Source: Madurella fahalii (lineage: Eukaryota > Ascomycota > Sordariomycetes > Sordariales). From it: 64,000 bases of DNA. Below are positions 1-10,970 of this stretch, piece by piece. The translations under genes and the position numbers were made by a program. The stretch spans positions 3,534,001 through 3,598,000 of the forward strand of contig CM056874.1 of assembly GCA_029876055.1 (NCBI GenBank). Reading direction: 5' to 3'. Position 1 is the stretch's first letter; the number at the start of each line of letters is the position of its first letter. The notes beneath the pieces are model-generated. The model saw only the letters and a program-made list of their open reading frames with translations, did no database searches and was not told the DNA's origin.

Positions 1-3000
1 CTGAATCGGCAGAGGCTCGAGGAAGAACGGCGGAATGTCCACGCTGAGATGCTGCGGATCCAACAGACCCTCGAGAGCGAGCGCCTTCTCGCGCTAGACA
101 AGGAGGAGATCTTCAAACGGCTTCAACTCCGAGAGGTGGAACTTGAAGACAAGTTGGCTGGGGCCTTGGAAGATCAGGAGAAATTGGAGGACCAGCTGGA
201 CAGCCTGCTTGAAGCGAAGAAGCGCGCCGAGGAGGACGTGGAGCAGTATCGGACGCAGCTTGAACAAGCAGCCGGTCTCATTGCGAGGCTGGAACACGAG
301 AAATCCGAGCTTGCATTGCGTGTTGCGGACCTCGAAAGTGCCATCGACGACATCACCAAGGCGCAATCCGAACGCAGTGAGCAAGAGGCGACCCTTGAAG
401 GGGAAATCAAGATGTTGAAAAGTCAACTCTCGCTCAAGGAACGCAAGGTTCACGATCTTGAGGGGAAGCTGCTCAAAGTTGACCAAGATCTCGATGTCAA
501 GTTGATGACTGCCGAGAAAGAACTGCAATCTTCGAGGAGCAAGAACTCGCAGCTCAGCGCCGAGAATCGTGAGATTCAACAGCAATTGGCTCAGCTGTCC
601 AAGACGTCAACGGACTACGAGGATCTAGTGAGAAAGAAGGAAAGCGAGCTCGCTCTACTTCGTTCGGACAACAAAAAGTACGAGATGGAGCGGCGCAACT
701 TTGAGGATCAGAAGAACATCCTTAGTGCGGAGAGGGAAAAGGCGGTCGAACGTCTTCGCGATGTGCAAGCGCAACTTGCTGCCATGAAATCACAACAATC
801 TCAGCTGCAGAGGGAGGCAGAAGATGCAAAGAATCTGCTGGCTGCTCGACTCTCAGAGGATGTTCAGGCCGATCAAAACCGTCAGATTCTGGAATCCCAG
901 ATTAATGACCTCAAAGAGGAGTTGTACACAACGCAAATGGAACTCAGCCGAGAACGCCAGTCTCGCGATGATGTCCTGCTGCTTAGTGAACACAAGTATC
1001 AATCCCTGAAGGACGAATACGACCATCTTAACGAGTCAAAGATCACCATCGAGAAAGAGCTGTATGTCCAACAAGACACTCTGCGTCGGACCATGGAGCT
1101 TCGGGCGACAGCTGAGCAGGAACGGGACGAGGCTCGCGAAGAGATCCGGCGCCTCCGAATCGCCAAGACTCAGGCTGAGGAAGCCCGTCGTGAAGCCGAA
1201 GTTGTTGGGGAACGAGCCGCTTTCAAGGTCGCACGGGAACGCGAAGAGAGCTTGCGCAAGGATCTCGAGGCAGCCCACGATCGCCTCAAATGGTTCGAAG
1301 CCGAGTGCGAGAAGCTGAATCACCAGATCGAAGACTTGAACAAATTGATCCTGGAGTCCAGTGAATTTGGGCTGAAAAACGACCAGGCAAAAGAGCGGCT
1401 GGAGCGGGAACTGCAAACTGTGAAGAGCCGCCTCACCGCCTCCGAGAACGATAACCGGGCCCTCCTGAATAAGCTGCAACAGAAAGGCCTTGAGATTGCG
1501 CGGTCGGCCTCACGGGCGAGCGAGGCATCACGCGGCCAGATCCTGGGCTTGCAACGAGAGAAAGCAAAGGTGGAGGAGCAAAACGCGAAGCTCAACAAGC
1601 AGCTTGGCGATTCCCAGGTCACCATTGCGTCCTTGGAGAAGAGGCTCGAGAAGTTGCAGCTGAACCTCGAAGACCTCAACCACGAGGTGGCTAGGGAGGT
1701 GCAAAACAGCCGAAACGCGGAAAAGGCCTCGTCCAGCTTCACAGTTCAGTTAGCGGAAGCTAATCGCACCATTGAATCAGAGAGGCAACTGCGGACGCAG
1801 GCTCAGGGGACTGTCCGCACTCTGCAGTCCGCGCTGGATTCTCGCGACACCGAGCTGGCTGAGTTGCGAACCCAGTTGCTAAACGCACTGAGGATTGTCG
1901 ATCCGGACTCGGTGCCTCCTATTCAGACCGACGGCGGTGCTGATAAGTTCCTCAGTAAGAACCTGGATCTGGCACGTAAGATTGAGGACCTGCAGCAGAA
2001 CCTCCGCGTCCAGACTGCCGCTCGTTCCACTGCTGAAGCCCAGCTGGCGGAACTAAGAGCAGCTAGGAATGAGTCACCCACCAGGCCACGGCTAGAAGAG
2101 ATCAACGTGAACGAAGCCCCGTTCAACGGATCACCGACCCAGAAGCGCCAAAAGATGAACGGGCGACAGTACTCCAACGCAACGACTCCCCCACGCCGGT
2201 TTGCACAACCTGATACCGAGTATCTTCAAGACTCGATCAAGTCCGAAAAGACTGCGGATATCCTCAGCTTCAACAATCGTATGGACCTCAAGGCCGAGAT
2301 CGAGGAGTTGCAAAATCAACTGCAGCTTGCACAGATGCAGAACCGGCACTTGCAGAGCCAGCTGGAGCGCTCCACAGCTATTCCCGAAGTGTATCCTGAC
2401 GAGAGTGGCCGGGTCCAGAAGCTGGAGCAAATCAACAGCAGGCTCCACGACATGCTCGACAAGTCGGCGAAGCAGGTGTCGGCGCTGGAGAAGGCCCTTC
2501 ACACGGGCGAGCTCTCTCTGCGCGACATTCAGACCAAGTCCCATGAGGAAATTCTTGACCTGCTTAACAGCCAAGAGGAGTCTCGTCGATTGCTTCTGCA
2601 CAGCCATAACGATGCCATCGCAGAGTTGACCGACATGAAGGTACATCTGGAGAGGCTTAGGCATGATCGGGCCAAGATTGAGCTTGACCTCCGCGATGCC
2701 AAGTCAGATCTCCAGGAGATGTCGCTCGCAAGAGAACAAGAGGCAGCAAGCCGGGGCCAGTTGCTGCAGGAGTTTGCCGATCTCCAGATCCGGATGGATG
2801 CCGAGACGTCCAAGCTTACTGATGTCACTGCCAGTCTCAGTCTTTACAAGAGCCGTGCGGACGAGTACTTCAGCAAACTCGAACACGCCGAGATCGCTGT
2901 GCTCAAGGCGAGCCGTGCTGAGCAGTTCGCCAAGACACAGGCAAAGGAGGCCGAGGAGAGCTGCGCGGAGATGATGGCGGAGAGGCAGCGTCTTGACGCC

Positions 3001-4402
3001 ACCATCGAGGATCTCCAGCTCCAGAACCAGAGACTGGAAGAGAAGATCGAAGACATGTCGACCGACCTGGAGGCCACCATGCAGGCCAAGAAGCGACTGC
3101 AGCACGAGCTCGAGGACTACCGCAACCAACGGGCAAACGACATTGAAGACAATGAGTCGAGCATGGAACAGCTGCGCAAGAAGTACCAGGCCGAGTTTGC
3201 CACGCTCACCAAGGAGCTGGATCTCGCGCGCGAAGAAAAGCTGTTCAAGCAAGCCGAGATCGCAAGGCTGCGCGAAGAGCTCGACGACCTCCGGTCCAAG
3301 TGGGATGACGAAGTGCTCAACAGTTCGACTTGGTCCAAGGAGAAGGCTCGCTTGCAGTCGACGCTCTCGGATGTGGTGGCTTCCCGGGACGAGGCGGTCA
3401 GCGCCCACAACGAGGCCCAGGGTAAGATCGTGTCGCTGTTGTCGCAAGTGCGCTCGCTCCGGGCATCGGTGGACGAGATTACCTCGGAGCGCGATAGCCT
3501 ACTTCGTGAGAAACGGAGCGTCGAGTCGCGATTGGAGGAGGCCAAGGCCGGCCTAGAGGAGCTGGCTAAGAGCGAGAGCCCTTCGCTCCGTAACGCTGCC
3601 AATATCGACAAGGAGATTCTCGATCTCAAGGCCGGCCTCGCGCAGCAGGAGGACATTGCAGCGGCGGCTGTGGAGAAGATGCGGCGCGCCGAGGCCCTCG
3701 TGTCCGAAGTGCAGAAGGACATCGCGGCGGAGAGGGAGGCGAGCGCCGAGCTGCAGAAGCAGAAGGCCGCGCTGGAGAAGTCGCTCAACGAGGTGCAACT
3801 TAGGCTTATTGACCTCGAGACTAAGGGTTACTCGACCGCCAGCCAGGACATCAAGTTTCTGCATAAGCGGATCCAAGAGGTGAGTTCTAACGCCCCGCTG
3901 CCGAGAAACCACATGATAATACTAATCTACCGCGCAGCTCGAGACGCAACTCGAAGAGCACGAAATTGAGCGCAGCAAGTCGCAGCGGTCTGTGCGCAAC
4001 GTGGATCGCGTCGTCAAGGACCTGCAGACGCAGATCGAGCGCAAAGACAAGCAGAACACGCAGCTGCAAGAGGATATGGGCCGGATGCGCGACAAGCTGG
4101 ACAAGCTGCTCAAGACGATCGAGGAGCTCCAGGCGTCGGAGAGCGCCAACGAGCTGTCGGCCCGACGGGCGGAGCGGGAGCTCCGCGAGGAGAAGGAGAG
4201 GTCGCTTCAGCTGGAGCGCGAGCTGGAAGGGTGGAAGCTCCGCATGGAGAAGGGCAGCTCCGGGGCCAGCGTCGCGGGGAGCGTGTTTGGCGGCAGCATG
4301 CGTGGGAGGCACGGCGGGATGATGCACGGTGACGAGGTCAAGATTCCCCAACGGAAGAGCAGCCTTAGCAGGGTCCCTAGCATGACCAAGGGGTTCTTGT
4401 GA
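1..4402 (+). CDS. Class II myosin heavy chain, C-terminal tail (5' partial)
   Basis: The frame is open from base 1, so the motor head and neck lie outside the window. Exons are <1..3879 and 3938..4402, with a 58-nt GTGAGT..CAG intron and an ACTAAT branch site. About 1,447 residues are visible, almost all heptad-patterned, charged coiled coil (Q/E/K/R/L). The coil is broken near bases 1897-1935 (DPDSVPP) and more strongly at about 2065-2240, where a Pro/Asn/Ser-rich stretch acts as a hinge. The last ~50 residues are non-helical and Gly/Ser/Met-rich, ending in a basic RKSSLSRVPSM stretch that could be a phosphorylated tailpiece. Conventional myosin II dimerises through such a tail and drives the contractile ring at septation in filamentous fungi. 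Other long coiled-coil proteins are possible without the head, but the length, hinge and tailpiece fit fungal myosin II. Confidence 0.85.
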
Positions 4403-4805
4403 GCTTCGGGATGAGGGTTGGGAGGCTGTCTGGTTTGGGGTGACGACGATGTCGAGCTATGCGAGAATTGGCTGATGATAGCATGGTATTGATGATGGGG
4501 TTCTTGGCGGCGGTTTCTGCATATTGTTAATGGCAATGTTTTGAGGATACCAACTTAGCTGGAAGGTGGGGGGGGTTGGTTGGTGCGCGACCTTGTTCGG
4601 GGTGGCGGTCTTTTAATCATGTATGTTATTCTTTCGGGCCTGATTAGCCTTGTATCATTTCAGGACAGTATTCGAGGCTGGGCAACTTAGCATTGAGGTT
4701 AGGAGAAATGCAGTGGCAATTGTGGACAGCATCGTCTGGAAAAGGGGCATCATGCTTGGCCAGTTAACGACTTATAAGACTAGATTTAGCATAAATAGTA
4801 AAAAA
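4403..4805. other. Myosin 3' UTR and tRNA upstream region
   Basis: This is non-coding and fairly AT-rich. The right end has an A/T-rich block (tataagac, cataaatagtaaaaa) directly before the tRNA, as is usual 5' of fungal Pol III genes. No further gene is seen. Confidence 0.5.
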
Positions 4806-4879
4806 TCCTCTGTGGCGCAATTGGTTAGCGCGTCTGACTGTTAATCAGGAGGTTGGAAGTTCGAGCCTTCCCGGAGGAG
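4806..4879 (+). tRNA. tRNA-Asn (anticodon GTT)
   Basis: This 74-nt sequence folds as a cloverleaf. The acceptor stem pairs TCCTCTG with CGGAGGA, with a G discriminator at 4879. The anticodon stem TCTGA/TCAGG encloses loop CTGTTAA, with anticodon GTT at 4840-4842. The B box reads AGTTCGAGCCT. There is no intron, and CCA is not encoded, as expected for a nuclear gene. A near-identical inverted copy lies at 36241-36314. Confidence 0.97.
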
Positions 4880-4881
4880 TA

Positions 4882-4918
4882 TTTTATTCTTTTTTATTTT
4901 TTATTTTTTTTCTCTTTT
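4882..4918 (+). terminator. Pol III T-tract terminator of tRNA-Asn
   Basis: Repeated runs of four to eight T begin three bases after the tRNA 3' end, the standard RNA polymerase III stop signal. Confidence 0.8.
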
Positions 4919-5736
4919 TTCCTCCCGTTTCCGTTCCGCATCGAGCATGTCGAACCGAAGGGGCGTATAAACTCCGCATGCCTTGTTTAAGGATGAAACG
5001 TTTCTTCAACACCGAATATGTGTTGTAGTCAGGTGTCTATTCTATTAAGGTTCTCCCAGCTTCTTCAGGGCAACATCTTGCCTGGACCCATCTGGTACCG
5101 GATTGAAAACATACATTAGAGGCATCTTCGACGCAACCCGTGACTCTTAGCCCATAACCGTTCTTGTTGTTTCTCACGCGCCATGGCCAGAGCGTCGGTC
5201 TCCGGTCCAGACCTTGGAGAGCATGACCGGGCGTTACAGGACATGGTGAGGTTTAGACCTGTGCAATCGCTCATTCACAAATCCTGTCATCCAATTCTGT
5301 TCAAAGAGTTGGCTGCTTCTCGCGAGTACAGATAATACCAACCGCGAGATAACATCTACGTAGCAGTGCCATTCCACACGGATCAGAGAACTTGCTAGCC
5401 CCAAAGTATCCTCCAGTCCTTCGTTTATTTCATGTTGAACGTGGAACGGGGTCGTACTCTCTATCTGGGCTCCTTGCGTAGACCACTGAGCGCCTGCCTT
5501 CCTGACGAACTGGGATAACTGCGGTGATGGGTCTCAAGGCGAGGAAGGTGCAACACCGCGGCCGATGGGCCTTCCTTCGCATGAGAAGTGGGAAGGGAGG
5601 TTCCCTCGTTCTCCATCCAACTTCTCCCCATTCCATCTCTTCGCCTCCTAACTCATCGTCAAGGACTTTATGCTCTACTTGGCCCGGTCGCAAAAAAGCT
5701 TTTGAAATCATCAATCCCGTTCTTGAACAATCAGCA
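4919..5736. other. Intergenic region upstream of the CFEM gene
   Basis: No convincing gene is seen. The last 200 bases are C/T-rich and form the leader of the CFEM gene. The short frames here lack coding character. Confidence 0.4.
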
Positions 5737-6354
5737 ATGTTTACCATGAGGATCACTATCATACTGCTCGCCGCTGCCGGAACTGGCTTGGCTCAGAAGT
5801 TCTTGGGTCAACCTGCGTGCGCTGTACGTTGCCTCATCAGTTCCGAACCGCGCATCGATGGGGGCACAGGCTGACGATTCTCCTTCTAGGCCGGTTGTCT
5901 AATCCCAGCCATCGCTGCTGCGGGCTGCGGTCCCGACAATCTCGGTTGCCAATGCGGCCCTAACAAGTCAGAAATCGCTAGCAAGGCTATCCCGTGCCTG
6001 GCTACTGCCTGCTCAATCGCCCAGTTGGTTCAAGCCCGCAATGCAGCCTCGGCAGCCTGCTCGAGATACTCGGCCACAGCTACCCCTATCGCAGTCCGCG
6101 CCAGCATGGCGGGCCCTGCCTGTTCCAAACCGCGCAAAGCTTATCCGACATCGCCATATACGGCTACCTCAATCGGAACGGTTTCATCCACAGAAATTGT
6201 TGCGGTAGCATCATCGACTAAGGGGCATAATGCCACTACCGCTTCATCGGCACCGGCCGGTGTGAGCACCGCAGCCGCTGCAGTTGTGGATACGTCTGTT
6301 CTCTTCGCTGCCGGTGTCACCGTGGGCATCATGACGCTCGCTGCTCTGCTGTGA
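5737..6354 (+). CDS. CFEM-domain, GPI-anchored cell-surface protein
   Basis: Exons are 5737..5823 and 5890..6354, giving 183 aa. The intron is GTACGT..TAG with a CTGAC branch. Residues 1-20 form a signal peptide (hydrophobic IILLAAAGTG, likely cleaved after GLAQ). Residues ~26-86 carry the eight-cysteine CFEM pattern: Cys 28, 32, 42, 49, 51, 65, 70 and 86, with the conserved Asp 45 between Cys3 and Cys4. A Ser/Thr/Ala-rich linker follows, then a hydrophobic C-terminal tail (VLFAAGVTVGIMTLAALL) that fits a GPI-attachment signal. CFEM proteins are fungal wall or membrane proteins; some bind heme or act in host surface sensing. The ligand cannot be told from the sequence. A second ATG at 5746 would lose only three residues. 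Confidence 0.9.
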
Positions 6355-7323
6355 GAATGCTAGGGTGGAAAACAAGAATTCGCCATGAGGGTTTCCAATT
6401 CTGCTACATCAAATGTATTGTTAACCACGGCTATCCATCCAGGGAAGGATTAAGGGCGGCGTGCGATTGTGGCTCTCTGACCGAATGCCGCTGTTTGGCT
6501 GCTTCACCATGCTGTAGTTCAACCCAATGTTTATATATGTCTTAGGTCACCATCCCTTCGTTGCTGAAGCTGAGACCCCAGTGTGGGCGCCCCCGATAGT
6601 CCCTGGATAACCGCAACTCGAGTTATAAGACCTCTTCGCTTGCACCGGCCTCATGCGTGAGCTAACGGTATCTCCAAGTGAGTGTGCTCTTATCTGGTCA
6701 AAGCCAGAGCCTCCATGCCCCTGCCCCAAAGGCATCATTCAGCAAGCTAGTCAAAATGGAATCAGATTCTGGTTGGAGCGTTTGTCGAGTTGACTCGTTT
6801 TACAAAACGCCCAAGCACGGTTTGTATTAGGCTGAGATCGCAAAACGGTACGTGTGAGGAATTGCACAGCTTGGAGTTACAGCACGCAAAGTACAGAAAT
6901 AAGTTGTTGCTTTATAATGCACACTACCTGTATACTGACATGATTAGCAGTTAGTTACTGTTAGAATTAACTGATCGCAACACGAACAAAAAGAGCGAGC
7001 ACACCTACAGTGTGAATACTGTGGAGCCCATCTCACGCAGAGCTTCAGTTTCAACTTGCTTCGAATGTTGCCAAGCCGCGCAGGATACCGCTGTAAACCA
7101 ACGATTTTATTTGTTGATCTTCCCTAGCTCACTGGCGACGGGCCATTTTAACACTATCGCTCTCGGTTCGCCCAGAAATATCCAAACTACCGCATTCCAG
7201 TGGCCGATTCTCGACTGGTGAAGAGGTTTTGGTCGTTCGATCAATCTCACTCTCACCGGCGCATTCACTCACTCACACGCTCTTCACACACCTACCCACG
7301 CTCAGTCATCAGCACTCGTCACC
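6355..7323. other. Intergenic region, CFEM 3' end to cyclophilin promoter
   Basis: Nothing gene-like is visible. The part before the cyclophilin ATG is C/T-rich (cactcactcacacgctc), a usual fungal leader composition. Confidence 0.4.
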
Positions 7324-7971
7324 ATGGCTACCGACGTCGCTCTCGAGACATCAATGGTACATTGCACTTCCCCTTCCCGCATCACCACGGTTTCATCATC
7401 CAAAACTCACCAGAAGAAAAAAAATGCCAGGGCACCATCACCCTAGAACTGTACAATCACCACGCCCCCAAGACCTGCCAGAACTTCTCGACGCTCGCCA
7501 CGCGCGGCTACTACGACGGCACCGTCTTCCACCGCATCATCAAGGACTTCATGATCCAGGGCGGCGACCCGACCGGCACGGGCCGCGGCGGCAGCAGCAT
7601 CTACGGCGACAAGTTCGAGGACGAGATCCACCCCGAGCTGAAGCGTACGCACCCCCTCTCCCTGCCCGGGGAGCCCAACTCTCTGCAGAGCAGATCCAGA
7701 ACCGAGAGTAACTGACTGACCCACTGCAGACACGGGCGCGGGGATCCTCTCCATGGCCAACGCCGGGCCCAACACCAACGGCAGCCAGTTCTTCATCACG
7801 CTGGCGCCCACCCCCTGGTTGGACGGGAAGCACACAATCTTTGGACGGGTGAAGAAGGGGATCAAGGTGGTTCAGCGGATGGGGCTTGTGCCCGTGGACG
7901 GCGAGGACAGACCCAAGACGGAGGTGAAGATCAACAAGGCGTATGTGGTGCAGAATGAGGAAGACATCTAG
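7324..7971 (+). CDS. ppi-1: Cyclophilin, PPIL1-type peptidyl-prolyl cis-trans isomerase
   Basis: Exons are 7324..7356, 7431..7644 and 7730..7971, giving 162 aa, the usual size of PPIL1 cyclophilins. The protein is a single cyclophilin domain with no targeting extension. Visible family blocks are FHRIIKDFMIQGGDPTGTG (catalytic Arg of the FHR motif), GSQFFITLAPTPWLDGKHTIFGRV and the short loop after KFEDE that marks the PPIL1 subgroup. PPIL1 homologues sit in the spliceosome with SNW1/Prp45 and isomerise prolyl bonds. The start gives MATDVALETSM, and splicing joins it in phase to GTITLELY. A 13-G run follows three bases after the stop. Confidence 0.94.
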
Positions 7972-8571
7972 TTAGGGGGGGGGGGGGACTGAGACGTGTT
8001 CTTCGTGCCGCTGCGATCCTCAAGATCAGCTAGACGCCGGCGCGGCGAGATGTCATAAAATATAATACATGATGAATGAATGATGGCAGCCGGGAGCGGC
8101 ATTACCATCGGTGGGTGGGTGCCATCTAGATTCTCTCCACTTCGTGATCGGATCCTTGTGTTCGGCGGAGGCCAGGGGCAGGACAAGCGGGCCAGGTCCG
8201 AGATAGTCTACCTAAAGGTCCTCCTTGCTTTGTACAACGACGCCCCTCCCGTCAGCTTGGAAAACACGCTCGTTCTCCCCCACCCCTCCGCCGCATTCTC
8301 CTTCGCTGTGGTTGACTCTTTCGTATTCATAGGAGCTGCATTATCATGCGTACCCTGGGTTTCATGAGCGGAAATGCAGATAACGCCGCCCGCCAGCCCA
8401 CCACCAGCAATGCAAAAAAACTCAAGCCATAACCCCTCACCAATGCAATTTCTTCAAAAAAAGCATAATGTAGCCCTGGGAGCGGGAACCGCCCCGGTGC
8501 TCGCCCCTCCCCCCGTCCTTTCAAAGGTAAGATTGTCGATGACCGCTGAAACCTCCCTACCCACGCAGATT
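7972..8571. other. Convergent 3' intergenic region
   Basis: This holds the 3' flanks of the cyclophilin (plus) and zinc-finger (minus) genes. A G13 run is at 7975-7987. No additional gene is supported. Confidence 0.4.
7975..7987. repeat. G13 homopolymer
   Basis: Thirteen consecutive G begin just after the cyclophilin stop codon TAG (7969-7971), in its 3' UTR. Such runs are length-unstable and error-prone in sequencing. Confidence 0.9.
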
Positions 8572-9845
8572 TTAGCGAGGCGGCGAGGACAAGGTGCCGG
8601 ACGACTCGCTTTCCATATCGCGGTCCCTCTTGGCCTTTTTACCAGCCGGAGAGGGCAGTGGCGGCTTTGCCGGCCCGAGCTTGATCTTCTTGGCCGTCGA
8701 GGGTCCCTTGGGGGTGGCCTTCTTGGGCGCAACCTGCACTGTCGACGACTTCGCGTCGTCACCATCCACCTTCTGCTCTATATTGAGCATTGAACTGCCT
8801 TTGGTTTTCTCCTTCTTGATGGTCGCCGCAGGGCTTTTTGCCTTGAGGACCACCTTCTTGTTGAGGGAGGTTGGCTTGAGTTTCTTCTTCTTGGGGTTAG
8901 TGGGATCAGACTCGTCCGCATCCTCATCGAACTCGTCGCCGTCCCGTTTCCTGGGGCTGCCAGCACGGCTCCCTGGCAGCGGAGTGCCCTTCTGGCTGCC
9001 GGGCGGCGTGTTGTCATTGTTTTGGCTGCCTGCGTTGCTCCCGTTGCTGATCTTTTGCGCTGCCGCCCTGCTGGCGTTACGCCCACTATTTCCGATGCAC
9101 GAGCCCATGTGGTTGTTCAATCGCGTCACCAGGATGCATCTCTTGCACTTTGAGCACGTCGCGCTGGGGAAGCTGAGCACGTTTGGCGGCCGGTCCTTGG
9201 CGCTCCCTTCGGTGCCCGGCGCTGGAGAGCTCGGGTCGTTGGGGTCCAGCTTCTTCTCCATGTCCTTTTTCTTCTTCCCGCGTCCCGGCCCGGGGGCAAC
9301 CCACGTCTGGCCGTATATGTCGTAACCAGGCTTGTCTATGTAGGGGTGCTTCTTGCAGTAAATGACGCCTGGGTCGGGCTTCTTTGCGCCTTTCCCGTCT
9401 GTCGGGTGCAGCAACCGCGGGAGGTGGCATCGCGGGCAGAGTATTTCTTTGGTCGTCTTCAGCGGGTTGCCCTTGAGGGTAACTTTTCCGTCCTTGTATA
9501 TCGCCGCCTCTGTCTCAACTTCCAACTCGGGCGGGGGGTCTGTTGATGCGCCGTTTACGGTATTCATGGCGAGCTTCTCAACCTTGATTGCAGCCGTGTT
9601 CGCGCGGGCAATCTTCTCATCCTGGTGCACCTTGATCAGAAGATCGTGGACGATGTTGTATAACAGATCGTCGAGAACACCATGGGCCTGCGATAGCAAA
9701 ATGAATTGTCAGCAAACCTCGGGAGGAGGCAGCACACGGAGTGCGAAGCGAGAGATTGCCGGCTCACAAGCTTGTCCATGGGGTGTGCATCTGCGGGGGC
9801 GACGATGACGCCGGCCTTGCCTGTCACCTCTGTTATGTCGGACAT
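8572..9845 (-). CDS. Putative nuclear zinc-finger protein, basic C-terminal tail
   Basis: Exons on the minus strand are 9768..9845 and 8572..9687, giving 397 aa; the 80-nt intron joins MDKL to AHGVLDD. The N-terminal ~70 residues look helical. A first Cys/His cluster follows (CPRC at 110-113, Cys 137, His 140, then a conserved-looking GYDIYGQTWVAP). A second finger is C-x2-C-x11-H-x3-C (Cys 204, Cys 207, His 219, Cys 223), resembling the Sgf11/Sgf73-type fingers of the SAGA deubiquitinase module. The C-terminal 170 residues are low-complexity, Lys/Ser/Pro-rich with several NLS-like runs (KKKKLK, KKAKR). I do not recognise a named family. A chromatin or transcription role is inferred from the fingers and NLS runs only. 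Confidence 0.8.
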
Positions 9846-10970
9846 GCTGATGGCGGCGTTTGCGAACTGGAGGCTGAAGGGTAGGTAAAAGAAGGCTGGT
9901 GGTCTCGTGAGGTGGTGGTTGTGTCTCGATGCGAGCCCAGCACCCAGCCAACCTTGATTGAACCGCAGCCGAATTTTTTGGTCAGCGGCTCAGCATCGGG
10001 TCGCACAGCTGCTCCCGGAGCAGGCCCAGCCCGAAGAGCAACGAAGCAATCGAGAGAAGTAAGTGAGGATCGGAAACTTGGTAGATGCTGCGCTCTGCGG
10101 TACCCGAAAAAAAGGACTCGCAGCGCCGCAGGTTTGCAATTGATGGTCGCCGTTTCTCGCCCTGAAGGTTGGGTGTGATCGCGAAGCTGCCTAGCCACAC
10201 GGCATGACTTGCAAATGGAAAATGTTGTCTCGGACCGCTAACCGCGTTTTTGTTAGGGGGGGTTGATGCACTGGACAGTGGGAACCGACGGCGAGCACGG
10301 GCGAAAAAAAGTCCCTGAATGACAGATGACCGCCTGCAGATCTGACGGGGTATTCGGCATGTACCTACAATGTCGCCCATCAACTGCCAATGCCCACATA
10401 CCGGTGATATCAACTTGCATCCTAGACTGTCTAAGCGCCCAAACCGAAGCACGACTTCTAGAGATTACGCGATATCGCCTTCAGTCGGAATGATGCCTTT
10501 CCTTTGTCAGAACCTCCCCGACTCACTGAACCTGGACACGGGCCTGGATTCTGCCGGACAAAAAAGGCGGTGTGCATCGCTTCAAGGGAGCCATTTTGCC
10601 GGGAGAGGTGGCTGGTCCGGTCGCAATACAGGTTGCCAGCAGTGCCAGCACCCGCCTGGTGGGTCAGCGAGAAGGAGAGGTTGGCGTCATTCCGGAAATC
10701 GCCCGTCTGCCCAATGCCCAACCATGCCATGGAACAGCTTCTGGGGGGGTTAGTGTAGGTGATGTGGGGGTTCATTTCCGCCGCCAGGGCCTGGGCCGCC
10801 GCCTCAGATCCGTTTTGAGCTCCGGAGCCGGGACCCCCTGGCGCGGAATGTATGACCTCCAGATCCACACGGCGTCCGCTAAATGAGTGCGCATCTCGAC
10901 ACGCGACATCAGATACCCAACGTACGACATATCAGATAATGATAGAAAAGAGTACCGCCGGAGCATTAAG
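9846..10970. other. Divergent promoter region
   Basis: This is the shared upstream region of the zinc-finger gene (minus) and the acetyltransferase gene (plus). An in-frame ATG for the acetyltransferase exists at 10887 but the one at 10971 is preferred. No separate gene is convincing. Confidence 0.4.

Noticed and set aside
94..585. Long antisense ORFs opposite the myosin exon (also 1036-1479, 2131-2664, 2704-3447, 3117-3788)
   Set aside because: They are mirror frames of a biased coiled-coil coding sequence, with Leu/Ser/Arg-rich composition and no start context.
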